A DNA stretch of 64,000 nt, taken from positions 173,828 to 237,827 of the forward strand of contig CACRXP010000694.1 in the NCBI GenBank assembly GCA_902702965.1, written 5' to 3'. Shown one piece after another: positions 44,939 through 56,879 of the stretch. Both the position numbers and the translations under genes were made by a program. This DNA is from Spirometra erinaceieuropaei (Eukaryota; Platyhelminthes; Cestoda; Diphyllobothriidea; Diphyllobothriidae). Numbering within the stretch: position 1 is the first letter of the stretch; each line of letters opens with the position of its first letter. The notes beneath the pieces were generated by a model. It was not told where the DNA came from. It searched no databases and was given only the letters and a program-made list of their open reading frames with translations.

Positions 44939-45040
44939 AAATTAAAGGTGCAGTCAGGATCGGCCAAATAAATCTCAAGTGGAGAGCTGGCATCTGTTTT
45001 CCTCACTGCTGACGCATGTTCGACCATTCGTGTCCGGACT
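44939..45040 (-). pseudogene. Penelope endonuclease fragment
   Basis: Reads RTRMVEHASAVRKTDASS and then YLADPDCTFNF, aligning with RTRMAEHAAAVRRSDASS and HTFKF of 16298-16616. It stops where repeats 44125-44908 intervene; the matching C-terminus lies beyond them. Confidence 0.7.
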
Positions 45041-45560
45041 ATGCGCCGAGATGTCAGACAGGTAAAATCCAGCGATCACACCTACTCCTTTTCAATTTCC
45101 TCCTGGACTCCGCGTTTTGGTTTTTCTTAACTCATCCTCGGACTCCCCAAATACATGTCGCAATGCACGCATCTTTTTCCGATCTGTTATCAATACATCA
45201 CCTCATGACTCCAATCATTATGTAATTGTGCTTGTCATTTGTAAATTTTGGATATTACTGTGTTTGGCTTTGAAAGCCATGGAAGTGTAACTTTTACGTA
45301 GCATTGCATATTCTCAGTAGTGCCTGACAAGTCCTGCGCAAGTGGGACCAGTGACGGAACACTCGGCTCGAATGTTCAAGGGAGGAAGGATGAAGTGGGG
45401 TGCAAGTCCTTGGTTTTACGGCCATCGGGATGAACTATGGTTGGCTGATAATCGTAAGTAAACCGAAGATCGTCGAACAAGTACTTCATCCCACAGTATT
45501 CATTGCTTGTAACAGTTCGAGAGGATTCTTGATAGAAGTTACGGACAAAACAAAACAAGT

Positions 45561-45780
45561 CAGTGGCCGATCTAATGAAGCGTGTACCGAAATTAAGAAA
45601 AGCATTTTGATTAGGAAGGACTGGCCAAGATGGGTTGTAATTCTGATCATCTTGCAGTATAATCCTAATATATTTCAGTCGAACCAGGCTTCCGGCCTTT
45701 TATATGCATTCCTTTTCGGCCAACTGCAGAAACCGCACTAGGCACAAAATGACCACTTACGTAGCACAGATTTTTATTGA
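45561..45780. mobile_element. Palindromic CAGTA-type repeat, left arm, interrupted
   Basis: Begins CAGTGG...TCTAATGAAG and runs to TTTTTATTGA. The continuation (ATTGACTTTTGACAC...CGAATATATTTCAT) is at 48358-48545, beyond a 2,577-bp insertion. Confidence 0.7.
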
Positions 45781-46070
45781 TGGTAGGGGGCGCTCATCGA
45801 TCATTCTTACGAAACTCACTCGTTCCGCTGTGCCATATGGGCTCTCTCTCGAGCCCAACCAGCAGCCGCACAGCGGCGCATGATATAGGCAGAATGACAT
45901 TACCGGGCTCGTGGTCCAGCAGTTAGAGGCGTGGACTTCTAACTAACATGTCGCGAGTTCGAACCTCGGATGTTCCACACTTCGGGGTTGGGTATGCTTG
46001 GCTGACGACGGCTAATAAGCCAGGAATGACCATTCCAGTCGCCCTTGTCTTTGTCTGTAATGCCATTCCA
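45781..46070 (+). mobile_element. tRNA-derived SINE, near-complete
   Basis: Best copy of the family. Head GGTAGGGGGCGCTCATCG, then CAGCAGCCGCACAGCGGCGC, then tRNA-like GGGCTCGTGGTCCAGCAGTT (A box) through TCGCGAGTTCGAACCTCGG (B box), and tail TTCGGGGTTGGGTATGC...AATGACCATTCCAGTC. Confidence 0.8.
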
Positions 46071-46139
46071 ACTTGGTGAGTATTCAATAGACTATACGGT
46101 GTATGCGCTGGATCAACATGGCGGTCAGATCAGGACACG

Positions 46140-46410
46140 ACAGGCGTTATTGTGCATGCGGGCCCCATAACAAAGGCCATACGTGGGGGTGTGATGCACG
46201 CCTAGGCGCAGGTTCGCGCCGCGTCAGCCACCTGCGCTCGATCCCACCTCCTCATTTCTCGACTCTGTTAGGACTGTTGGTTCACGTGGGTGAGACAGTG
46301 TGGTAGATGCTGCTGCTGCTGCTGCTGCAAGTCATTGTCCCTGTGTTCGCCCTGCCGCGGGGCATACGGCGTACATCGTCTGTAACGACGATCAAACTGT
46401 TAGGGCCATC
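46140..46410 (+). repeat. GC-rich dispersed repeat, copy
   Basis: Diverged relative of 12720-13030 and 24475-24680 (CATTTCTCGACTCTGTTAGG, CAAGTCATTGTCCCTG, GTAACGACGATCAAACTGTT). It includes a short CTG microsatellite at about 46309-46328. Confidence 0.55.
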
Positions 46411-46488
46411 AAGTCTGTGCTGTACATCCACTTTAAGAAAACCGTTGGCGTCCGACGACTGTAAAGGAGGACTGTTTTGTTTTACTAG

Positions 46489-46590
46489 ACTATGGACTGG
46501 ACTCCATCCGTTACCTGCGAAAGGAGGAAAAGCTGGAGACTTTCCTTGACAACTATCGAAACTGGGCCTACATTGCGCCGGAATACAGAG
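46489..46590 (+). CDS. Isolated guanylyl cyclase kinase-homology exon
   Basis: Between TTTTACTAG and GTATGT, two bases, 33 codons and one base read (D)YGLDSIRYLRKEEKLETFL followed by DNYRNWAYIAPEYR. DYGL...WxxAPE is the activation-segment equivalent of receptor guanylyl cyclase kinase-homology domains. The split first codon works as GAC if the previous exon ends in G. There is no stop or frameshift. It cannot belong to the gene at 496-9883, whose order would be reversed. I found no other exon of this gene on either side. Either a second cyclase gene with very large introns or a duplicated exon carried in a mobile block. Confidence 0.72.
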
Positions 46591-48090
46591 GTATGTTGTT
46601 ATTTCTTTGGATATCAGCAGAATGTAAACAGACAAACTAAGGGCGATTTAAGGACAATTGCGGGCTAGAAATGCTTTAGGGCAAATAGCCGGTTAACTGT
46701 TGGCTCTCAGGCCTGTAGTTTAAATCGAGAGTTGACGAGTACAGTGAGGTTACCATGTCGGTTAGCATGTCTCTCTTTTATTTCGAAACGAATCAAGTGA
46801 TTACCCAGGTTGTCCTGAACCAATAGACCGATTTCAGGGGATCCTGACCTTTCATCAAACATTACACTAAATAAATAAATCGCCGCAAATTGTTGTGAAC
46901 GGTGGTTGCAGACGGTGCTTCATTTGTAAGAGGCTGAGCACTAACGTGCATGTTTTTTACACCCCTCTTAACTCAGTACGCCTTGGTGTCAGCGTATCAG
47001 GCGTTCAGATCTCAACTTCCAATTCGGTTGACCACAGACTTATTTTCTGAAACCAGTGAAAGCGCCTATAGAGGCAGGGCTTGTCTATTACGCTGCCTAG
47101 CTGCGTCCTTAGACCAGATGTCTAATGTCAATTTCGAAATTTTAACATTCAGTGTTGGCATTATTGGAAAACTCTGTAGGTTTTCCGTAAAGCTAGGGCG
47201 GATTGAGTCATGGCTTTCGAGACTAGGCACCATGCAAGGCCAGTCAAAGGATTTTATCAGAACTAGGTTGTACTCTGTCGCTGGTTAACTTATCCTTCCC
47301 CTGATCTGAATGGTTATTCTTGTTAAGTCGTCAGCCTGGAACTCTAAGTGACACCTACTAGCTAAGAGATATCTCTTACCCTGCTGACTGTGTCTCTGTT
47401 TCGGGGTGGAAAAGCAAGACCGTATCAGTAGCTAGAGAACAAGCGGGAAATTTCTGGTGGGATTTGCCTCTACGGGACTTTCGCATGACTTGGCATGGAC
47501 CCATGGCCCAACTGGTAGAAAGTTTAGATGCTAGCCGTGGAGACGTTATCGGATCGCGCAGCTTCCTTCCTGGAATTGAGGCATGACTGGTTGCTGACGA
47601 CAGATGGACTCTTCGGTCTGCCTTCTAATTATCTCTAAACCTCTCATGCTTGAACTGGATTGTTCCCTTTAGCTAACTGATATTCGCGTCACTCTCATGC
47701 TTTCTGATTTTCTGTTGCCTTTTATTAGTGATTTATTTGCCCATGACAGCTTGACTACTTCTGCGGTAGCAGAATAAAATATATTTGAGAGACTAACACG
47801 AAGTTTGAGATTTTCTTTCATTAGTCCAGTCGGACGCATGATCTCTGTAACTGCATTTTGGGATACAGGACGCATATGAAAATCTTTACACTTGAGTAAC
47901 ATTCAGACGAATAAAATCTGCCTACTTACTGAAAGTCAGTAGAAAGATCTCACCACCGTACGTTCTGTAAAGCGGGGTCAGCCTTCTTCCACTGTGGCAA
48001 TATTGAGCACTTGGTGAAACAAATGAGGCTGAATGACATTGAGCTGGGCATTTGTCTTCGATTTGAAGGAGCTTGCTGTACAAGCGAAAA
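46591..48090. other. Interior of the SINE-bounded block
   Basis: No further cyclase exon recognised (searched by eye for DVYSFG and CW..RP-type motifs). A possible eroded tRNA-like part lies at 47503-47560. Confidence 0.4.
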
Positions 48091-48094
48091 CCAC

Positions 48095-48357
48095 TTGTCG
48101 TCAGCCAGTCATACCTAACCCCAGAGTGTAGAGCACCCGAGGCTCGAACTCGCGACCTGTCCACGCCTCTAACCACTGGGCCACGAGCCCGTTGCCCTGT
48201 CAGTTTTTCGATCGGGAATATGCAATGGTAGGGGGCGCTCACCGGTCGTTTCTAAGGAACTCAGTCGTTCCGTATGACTGGCTGACGACGGCCAATAAAC
48301 TAGAAATGGCCATTCTAGTCTTCTTTGTCTATGACGGTAATAACATACTGCCTATTA
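48095..48357. mobile_element. Inverted SINE part followed by internally deleted SINE
   Basis: 48095-48210 (-) has the tRNA-like part (GGGCTCGTGGCCCAGTGGTT on the - strand). 48225-48357 (+) joins a SINE head directly to a SINE tail, lacking the tRNA-like centre. Confidence 0.7.
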
Positions 48358-48989
48358 TTATTGACTTTTGACACTTTGTAATTCGAATATATTTCATATA
48401 AAAATGCTAGTTTCGGAGCAGCTTACGTTTTCTTCAAATTTTGTACTTGTAGGAAGGGCAGATTTGTGTTTTCACAACATTTTCCACTTTGCGAATAATT
48501 TTGAGCCAAATCAGTCACTGCATTTGCGTTTGGGGCTGGCAAGTGTATCCTTTCCATTTAGTGAAAAGTATAAAAATTGTAGGTGTCTTAACTGATAAAT
48601 TTTCGTGAACTAGTATAAGAAAATCCCTATAACGCAAACTACTTACCTTACTCTAAACGCAAACGCCGCCCAAAACGCGCTCCCCAAAGTCTTATGCCAG
48701 TGAAAAGCGACTGTTCTTAAAAGAGGACAGTTGGGCTTACAAATTAATGTTTACTTACTTAAAAGTAATTAATTTTCACCGAAAACTAGAATTTCAGGAA
48801 ATGGCAGCACTACCAATCGCTGAAATAGGAGGAAGGGGTAGGGCGCATGAAATGGGGAAAATAATGAAAATAATAACGAGTACAAAAGATCAGTACCTTG
48901 TTCCTTGTCCGTTTACATTTACCACAGCAGAAATTCTCTCAGACACGGAGATGGCCAAGTTGTCTATAATGGATTGTTCAGTGCGACTA

Positions 48990-49958
48990 ACTAGCACAAA
49001 ATCAAGCTTTTCTTGCATCGAGAGTTTTTTTTTATTCGCCTTTTCTTTTGATAAATGCGAAAAAATTGGATAGGATTAAGATCTGCGCTGTTCGCAGGAA
49101 TAAGCGTCGACTGGAGGTCACATGCGGAGAGGCTGGCTGTTCTCTTAAAAGCCAGATTAAGGTAATTAGATTCATACTTCTTTAGAACGATGATCAGAAG
49201 CATTTCTTGTAAAATTATGGCATCCAGTCGTCGTTGGTGGATGACATTGCAATCGAAAACAACCTCCACGATGTTGAAGAACACCTGGCTGTTGATGGTG
49301 TCCGTAGTTGACCGCCGGATTGGCCGCTCTCCGAATTTAATGGCCATTCAACCCATTAACCATCGACAGTTCTTAAAGGTTGCCATCGGCGCAGTGTGCG
49401 CTTTTGGGCAGTTCTTTCCGCGCATGACCATCTGGGTCAACTTCATTAGCCTGTCTAACAATAAGACCTCATCGCAGAAGTAAATGCCCTTCCAGAATGG
49501 GACACAGTAATCAATATATTTCTTAGCAAACAAAAGACGTTCTTGTTATGACCCACTTAAAAAGGGCTTGATCATGGCCTTTTGTTAATGGAGTTCAAAT
49601 CCCTGCATCCTCTTCAAAATGACGTTAATAGAGAACATCGGCAGAAGTTCCCTATGAACGGTAGTAATTGGCATATGGTGATACTTTTTAGTGTACGACG
49701 GATAAAATCGTCGTCTTGCTTACTTGTGGGCGGTCTTGGTCCATCCTGCTTATTTCTGGATATGATCCTATCATTCAGTATTCGCCACAGAGTAACCTTG
49801 CTAATAATGAAACTACTTGCTAATGACTCACGCGACAAATTTCCGTTCTCTTCCGTAGCTGACTGCCGAAAGACATTGTCTAGACATCTTTGCCGCACGG
49901 TATGGCGAAGAAAAGTAACAACATGTCGGGCATACTCAATATATATCTGTTTACGCAT
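48990..49958 (-). pseudogene. Tc1/mariner-like transposase, decayed
   Basis: Pieces in order on the - strand: helix-turn-helix region LSRESLASSFIISKVTLWRI (within 49614-49958), then FAKKYIDYCVPFWKGIYFCD (first catalytic Asp; 49348-49533), an out-of-frame NASDHRSKEV matching the DNAPxHxSKxV block but without its Asp, and IPANSADLNPIQFF in place of the SPDLNPIE motif. Frames shift at least twice, so it is inactive. In an intact element this enzyme cuts and pastes at TA sites. Terminal repeats could not be located. It could be related to the CAGTA-type MITEs, but no end sequence ties them. Confidence 0.78.
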
Positions 49959-50479
49959 AGAAGGTCTCGATGTGATAAAATAAACTACTGTAGAACAAGT
50001 TTACTACTAATTTTTATCTCGCAGAATGCCGTAAATTTGAAACGGCATTTTGTAAGTATTTTAAGTATTATTTACTTATTAAGTATATAAGTACTTACTT
50101 ATTTAAGCATTTTAAGTATTTTATATAAGTGTTTAATAAGCTGAATTTTTTTCTTGAAAACAGTGCACTTTCTTATACCCGTTGTCACCTGATTTTTGTG
50201 GAAGCAGACGGCATTTATTTAGTAATTTTCTTGTTTATATTAATCTTTGTTTACGCCACAATGCTCATAAACATGATATTTTTATCTGCAAATTTCGGTT
50301 GCGTAAGAAATTATCTGGATATCAAGAAAGGTCAGATTTCGCTCAAATCTTGTCCGTTTTCCTTTGATAAAACTGAAATGAAATGGACCCCTCTTCAGTA
50401 AATGGCCTTCTGTGCCTCAAATCATTTTAATAAACACAAATAAAAACACCAGGTGTATGACATACTTTTCACTCAAATT

Positions 50480-50515
50480 TCAACCCCAACATTTCATGAG
50501 TTAGACCGCCTACTG
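50480..50515. mobile_element. Palindromic CAGTA-type repeat, right terminus
   Basis: AACATTTCATGAGTTAGACC...CCTACTG before TA; upstream arm not recognisable. A further diverged piece (centre and right arm) spans about 50530-50978. Confidence 0.6.
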
Positions 50516-50529
50516 TACCTCGAGGTCAT

Positions 50530-50978
50530 TAAGAAGATATCGTACAGGAATCAGAATATCCTGTGATGGATGTGGACTATGTTGTACACTTTATAAGCAG
50601 CCTTGATAAACGGGCAGATGCAATGGTACTTGGATGAACATTTCACGGTCTTAAAAAATATCATAAGTACAAACTTTTTCAAACCGAAAGATACCCCCTG
50701 CCCAAGTGTAAAATTGGAAAGGGGGCATAATTTGCCACCAAATGAGTATAAGAAAACATAGTTCTGACAATGTTTTCTATAAAATGCACCTGAATGAATA
50801 AGGGTATTAGGAATCGGTAGGAAAGCTTCATACAACTATGCGGTTTCCGCAGCTGGCCGAAAAGTAGTACATTCAAAAGCCGGCATCCTGGCATGATAAT
50901 GCATATCACAACCCACTTCCGTATTTGAAAACATTCATCAGGATTTCAGTTAAACTTTCGTGCGATCGATCATTGCGC
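50530..50978. mobile_element. Palindromic CAGTA-type repeat, central and right part
   Basis: Recognisable blocks: GAAAGATACCCCCTGCCCAA, AAATGAGTATAAGAAAACAT, TTCAAAAGCCGGCATCCTGG. Confidence 0.65.
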
Positions 50979-52389
50979 GTTCGATGGGGCCGGATACATT
51001 TGTGACGAAGATGAAATTTGCACAAATTTGGCTATAGTGAAGAATAATCACTCGGCATTATCCCTACCCACTCGTATTCTAATTCCCAACCGTCTCCTTT
51101 GAAAGGACAGGCGGCTTTCGAGAGGCGCATTCTGCGTCCAACTAGATATCGTGAGCTCAACAAAACCTTGATGTCTGCCTGTGACATTTATTTGGACACA
51201 CTTTGTTCTCTTTTTTCGAGAGTTCGAAAAACTTGAAAGGTGTACTAATGTGAAAATCACCATCGAGGGCTGCCGAAACACTAATCCTCAGCATTCTGTT
51301 TATCTGATGGTCGGAGAGGTTAAGCTAAAGATGGATGAAAAGCCACACTTAGGTGGGTATTTTTTGGATCGTCGGCCATTGTAAGAGCGAATCTCTTCAG
51401 GCTGGGCAATTGGGAAGCGAGCAGTCAGGAAACGGCATAAGTTCCGTCTCTCGGAACGGTTACTGACTGCGCGAACCATTTGTATGAGATAACCACGTGA
51501 TGACGACTTGTTGGCAGTGCGAAGGGAGCGACAGTTGAAACCGGTAGAACAACGGAGGACAAAGGAATAAAAGCGGTATGAAAATCTGGAACTCAATTGA
51601 CTGTCACCGTAATCACCTTTCGGCTCCCTACGCAGGTCTTCATCATAACGAAATCCATTCGGGACAGGTTGGATTTGATGGACGTCGACATATCCTCCGA
51701 AACAGTCATATCAATACAATGAAGCGGTCAAATTGCGACTCAAGTATGACCCAGATGCCGGCCACGCGAATTATCATACTGAGGGATACCTCCCAGGGGA
51801 GTGACGTGCAATGGTCCACTGGACTGAGAGGCGAAACGCGGAGCTCCGGTCTAAAGCCCCTGCAGGAAACCGTGAAACGAGGATAAATCAACTGGACATA
51901 GTGGACCGCAATGTTGAATTCTGACTTATTTGTCGAATTCTGGTCTTTAGGGGCCTGCAGTACAAATAGTTGATGTTAGACAGTAATACAATTCTCCTGG
52001 CTCTTGTCATAAGCGCCAACTTGACTTATCGCCCACCATCAGGTGACAGGAATTTATCCCACGCAGAACTACTCCTCACTCGGTTTTTCAGCCCTTTGAA
52101 GGATATTTTCCGTGAATCTTGCTTTGTCACCCTGTCGTTTCTTCAGCCACGTGCCGAATGAGGTTCTGATACTTTGTCAACCCAGAGATGCATAATTTAC
52201 ATGAAGGTACAACACGTACTTTATTAAGTGTCAGTAGGTCAGTTTTAATTCGCAAGCATCCCCCCAAAGAAATGAGGGGATTAAGAGTTGTGAAAATTCC
52301 CATAGCGGTAATCAGAAAACAGTGGCGAGAAAACGTTGCTTTCGATAATTTCTGTTCAGGCCCGTACACTTATATGAAAGGGCCCTTTC
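50979..52389. other. Unannotated stretch
   Basis: Open frames up to 102 codons (51578-51886, +; 51300-51596, -) without recognisable family. Confidence 0.35.
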
Positions 52390-52620
52390 GGGCCTATTAG
52401 TCGTCGTCGTCAGCCAATCAAACCCAACCGCGAAGTGTGTGTGGCTCAGGGGTTAAAGGCGTTGGGCTTCTAACTAACAGATCACGAGATCGAGCCCCAG
52501 CTGGTTCACACTTCGGAGTTGGGTATGACTGGCTTACAACAACTCGGGAGAGAGCCCTAAGGCACAAGGGACGAGTGAGTTCCGTAAAAACAATCGGTGA
52601 GCGCCCTTCTACCAAATTAG
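52390..52620. mobile_element. Rearranged tRNA-derived SINE
   Basis: Tail inverted (TAGTCGTCGTCAGCCAATCA), tRNA-like part in + orientation (GGCTCAGGGGTTAAAGGCGT...GAGCCCCAGCTGGTTC), then head inverted (CAATCGGTGAGCGCCCTTCT). Confidence 0.65.
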
Positions 52621-53297
52621 GGGATTGACCTGGGCGAAAATCCACGGACGGCTTTTTACTTCGGAAAGTGCTTCTGCGTGTGATAAATACCGCTCTTTAA
52701 AACTATATTGTGGATTGTAAAGCGCTGTTACTCGCAAAGATCTACCGCCTGATTGAAGGGATGCTTACGCAGCTATGTCCAGGAGCTGAACAGGATGCGG
52801 GCATTTAATCTTGTCTTGGTGTTCCAGTCGATACCCTCGCACAATAATGAAAAATCGATAATTCAATCAAACACAACCGCCATGTTATAAAATTTCTTTT
52901 GACACTTAGGGCTCAAACCGAACACGACGCAAAATACTGAGATATGGTAGCCGATCTTTCCGAGAGAAATAAGGACAATATATCTGAGGATGGAGCATAC
53001 TGCTCGGGCAGGTTTTTACCAGATAGAAAAAGGCAAACTACCTCCTATAAGCTTTTAGACACCTCCGAACCAACCCTTTAGGAGAGCGTTAAATTATTGA
53101 GACTTTACTATTAAAAGCTAAAGTATACGAATGAGCTGAGTTGGTGTTGTTTGTAAAATTGGACGTCAAAAAGCGTGACAATGAGATGTTTTATGAAGTT
53201 GTGGGAGAGCACTAAAGTTCCGCTTGAAATAATATAGAATATGTCATAGCATTTGCTTGAATCGCTGGTAAAAACAGGCATCTTACTTCAGCAACTT
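52621..53297. other. Unannotated stretch
   Basis: No feature recognised. Confidence 0.35.
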
Positions 53298-53828
53298 ATG
53301 GTAGCCGGTCTATCTTATGAAATTTTAACCGAAATTTCGAAATTAATTTTCGATTAGAAAGGACTACTTGGTTTGAACTGTAGCATTAAATGACACGCAG
53401 TTTAACCTCGATATATCTCAATCAAGCCAGGATACCGGTTTTTGAATTAGTTTCTTTCCATGCGCCTCGAAAAACGTCACTTGGCATAAAATGCTTGCTT
53501 ATGCAGAGTGGATTTTCCCCATTGATTTCTGATGCCATAATAAACCCAAATATATTTTATGGAAAAAATGCGCAACCATATTTTTTGAACTAATGTGGTA
53601 ACGAAGAATGCCTTCAAATTTTATACTTATGGAAAGGACATATTTCAGTTTTAAAAAGTTTTAATTATGCGATTTTTTTGGACTGTGAAATGTCCATTGA
53701 TATAAATCTCTCTATTTATTAATTCTGCTTATGAAGTATACAACATACTCAACATTCATTGCAAGCTCATATGAGACCTATATGACCTCTCCTTAACAAC
53801 ATAGAAAAAAGTATGATTTTCAGTACAC
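53298..53828. mobile_element. Palindromic CAGTA-type repeat, left arm and centre
   Basis: TATGAAATTTTAACCGAAAT near the end, GGATACCGGTTTTTGAATTA, then the centre (TGGACTGTGAAATGTCCATT). Confidence 0.65.
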
Positions 53829-53973
53829 ATAAATAGTGACATCCGATACAATGGACTTTTGAATACAGCCATTGTATTAGATGTCACTATTTAACTTGGG
53901 AGTGAGTTCCAGCTCGGTTTTCGACCGTGGACCTCACTCCCAAGTGAAGTAGTGACATCTGATACAATAGCTG
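53829..53973. repeat. Compact multi-hairpin element (A-A'-B-B'-A)
   Basis: A (AATAGTGACATCCGATACAATGG, 53832-53854) is inverted at 53869-53891 and repeated direct at 53949-53970. Between them B (CTTGGGAGTGAGTTCC, 53896-53911) is inverted at 53929-53944. Confidence 0.85.
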
Positions 53974-55854
53974 TGTCGAAAAGGCTGCTGGATCGTTTGA
54001 TCTTTGATAAACGACGACCCTCGCTGTATCTGCGACCAGCCATAAATGTTATTTCCAGATTTCCTCCCTATGTAACGCATCCCTGACGTTTCATGAGATT
54101 TTCTCTCGCAAACTACGCAAATGACTGCACTTTATGCTGATTGTATATAATTACACTGAAAATTTCATATGTACATGGAAAAGACCGCCTGCCGCACCCT
54201 TTGCAGTCCAGCACTGTAAAAACCTTTTCCGTAAACTAATATGTTACTGGTAAAATGGTGGTACGATGCGCATCTAACATTTACATTGTGCGCACCGTTT
54301 TCAACAGGGTCATCAAGGACATTGCCTACTATCCTAACAATATACTACACTAGCGTGTCGTTTCGAAGCTCTGAGCGCAAGTCTAACCGCAGGTGGGGGT
54401 CCAAATTATTGGGGAAGCGGGTTAAGGTTTTTTTTCTAGATTGCAGGCAATGCTAATTCAACGTAAAGGGGCGCGGAATAAAGATGCCGAGTATCATTAC
54501 GAAGTTCCCGTCACAGGGTATTGGAGGGCTGCCAGCACAAAAAACCTTCCGAACTGTCAAAACAACCACCGAGCAACGTTCAAGCAGAGTTACGCTAGCG
54601 CTATGGTCAAACACGTCAGAAGGCATGTAGAAACCATTCGTTTATACCTTTGATTCGCCTACAGTTTTTGTAGTTGTTCCCTTTGTTAGGCATCTTCCAA
54701 CCTTGTCCTTGGTCAGTTTTGCATAAGCCGATCTTCATTTGCCGATGCCCGGCTCGCCAACGCCGTGGCGCTTATCGATTGGCCTTGATTGGCTACAGAG
54801 ACACATTGCTCGGGCGCAGGGATACACTTCGCGCCTGTACTGACAGCCTAAATGGCTGGATTCGGATGGGAGGAATCACAAACTGTATTTGCTTGCTGAG
54901 TTGTGTGTACGCACTTTAGTCCCTGAATTTTGATCTGGGCAACCTCGGAATGCGGACCATTGTACCACGGCAAGTACAGCGACGATCTGGTGAAGTAAAT
55001 ACGGAACTCTCCGGATTGAAAGAACCGCAGGTTATGACTCCCCTATCAACATGTGTCTTGCTGGCATGGAACGGGGAAAGTCTTTCACGAACGCCGACAA
55101 CGCCAGCAACCCTCGACGCCCTGTTCCCAGTCTCATTTGAGCCAATCGACCCCATAAAAGCGCAATTCCACAGTCTTGTGGTCTTAGCATAGTCGTTCGT
55201 TTGTTCCGTATGAATACCCGAACTTGGCTGCTGGCAGCCCCAACCCACGGCATTACTTCCCCAAAAATGAACCCAGCCAGGTTGAATATATCTCTAGCTA
55301 CTTGCGAGAGCTAATAAGACAAATGATGAGAGGTTTTAACTCATGAACTTATGGCCGATAAGACTGTAAGGAAGTCCAATACGGCCTCTTGGCACAAATG
55401 CTTGATCTCATAACACTCGGATTAACAAATTACTTGCGCAACTTCTTACCAAGGACAAATTATACTCACCGTAAAATGAACTAACTATAAACCTCTGAGG
55501 TAAAACTCCTTTAGGCAAAAAGTCCTTACTTGCTAGAAGTCAGAAGTAGTATTTTTCTACACAAAGAAGCCGAAGGCCTGTGTTTCAGAGTCGGCAAACC
55601 TTCAACTACTGGAGGTCATCAGAGTCTATCCTCTCTAGGAACGAGACGATTGGACACAGAAGTATGGACCGCAGGTATTGCAGACTGCCTTGCCATTAAT
55701 TCCAGAGGCCACGACACCGCATTCAAACGCGGAGTGGCCCTGGGGCTAATCGACTGACCTGGCGTGACGCTAACAGCAGGAAGCGTGGGATTCAAACGGC
55801 GATTCGGTCGGCAAGCATACCACCCTGTCGGAGTCGAGAATATGAATCCCTGCA
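53974..55854. other. Mostly unannotated; one dispersed repeat piece
   Basis: 54740-54870 carries GGCTCGCCAACGCCGTGGCG and CACTTCGCGCC shared with 23530-23700 and 25285-25660. No gene recognised. Confidence 0.4.
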
Positions 55855-55856
55855 TA

Positions 55857-56848
55857 CAGCAAGTCGGTTGCCTCATGAAATGTCAACTGAAATTCCGAAA
55901 TGCGTTTTCGTTTCGAAAAGATTAATTAAGAATGGTTATAAAACTAATCAGTTTGCAGTATAATTTCATAATAATTCAGTTACCTCAGGATGCCGGCTTT
56001 TAAATGAACTTACTTCCGGCTGCATATAAAACCTATACCCTGTAAAAATGACTACTTGATTAGTATGCATTTTTCTCTTTGATTTTCGATGCCTCCAAAT
56101 GTCCAATTATACTTCATGGGAAACATGCAAAAAATATTAATGCTCTTGCTTATTCGGTAGGAAATTATGTCGTCTTTCAATTTTACGCCCGAATAAAGAA
56201 AATAATTCGATTTTTAAAAAGTTCCTAATTGTGAGTCTTTTAATACCGTGAAATGGCCGTTCATAAATCGTCATGTCTCTGCATTTACTAATGTGGCTTA
56301 TATAATTAACTACATGGTCCAAATCCACTGCTAAATTTTATGAACCCTATATGGTTTTCCCTTCTTGCCGTTTTCAAATGTGTGGTTTTCCGTACGCGGA
56401 AAATATACGGCTTGTAGTTTTGAAACCCTGAATTCAAGTGTGACGGCAGAGTGGGTTCAAAGTTATGTGGGAATTGGAAAAGTTTTTGAAAACCGAATTA
56501 AACCCTTTCTTCGAGTATAAAATTGGAAGACGACATAATTTTCTCCCGAAGGAGCAGGAGAATGAATATTTCTATGCATGTTTTCCATGAAAAATAATTG
56601 GACTTATAGGGACATTGAAAATCAAAGAGAAAAATGCATACTAATCAAGTAGTCATTTTTTACAGAGTACAACTTTTGTATGCAGCCGGAAGGAAGTTCC
56701 TGTGAAAGCCGGCATCCTGAGGTAACTGAATTATTGTGAAATTATACTGCAAACTGATGAGTTTTACAACCCTACTTAATTAATCTTTTCGAAACGAAAA
56801 CGCATTTCGGAATTTCAGTTGACATTTTGTGAGTTAGCCCATCTACTG
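55857..56848. mobile_element. Full-length palindromic Tc1/mariner-like MITE (992 bp)
   Basis: Second full copy. It starts CAGC...CTCATGAAATGTCAACTG after TA and ends TTTTGTGAGTTAGCCCATCT then ACTG, with CA where the right TA should be. Length and order match 26511-27501, including the TACCTCAGGATGCCGGCTTT arm block. Confidence 0.85.
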
Positions 56849-56879
56849 CACCACAGGTGGCCTCCCGCCAAATTCCAGC

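Larger units (their letters stand above)
45781..48357. mobile_element. SINE-bounded block carrying a guanylyl cyclase exon
   Basis: TTATTGA occurs at both edges (45774-45780 and 48358-48364) and the palindromic repeat resumes exactly there. The block starts with a SINE head (TGGTAGGGGGCGCTC) and ends with a SINE tail (GACGGTAATAACATACTGCC). Inside are an almost complete SINE (45781-46070, +), a GC-rich repeat copy (46140-46410), a cyclase exon (46489-46590), an inverted SINE part (about 48095-48210) and an internally deleted SINE (48225-48357). Confidence 0.6.

Noticed and set aside
45561..50515. One giant CAGTA-type element spanning the Tc1-like transposase
   Set aside because: Sequence between about 50110 and 50480 does not align with the repeat's right arm, so the two termini probably come from different copies.
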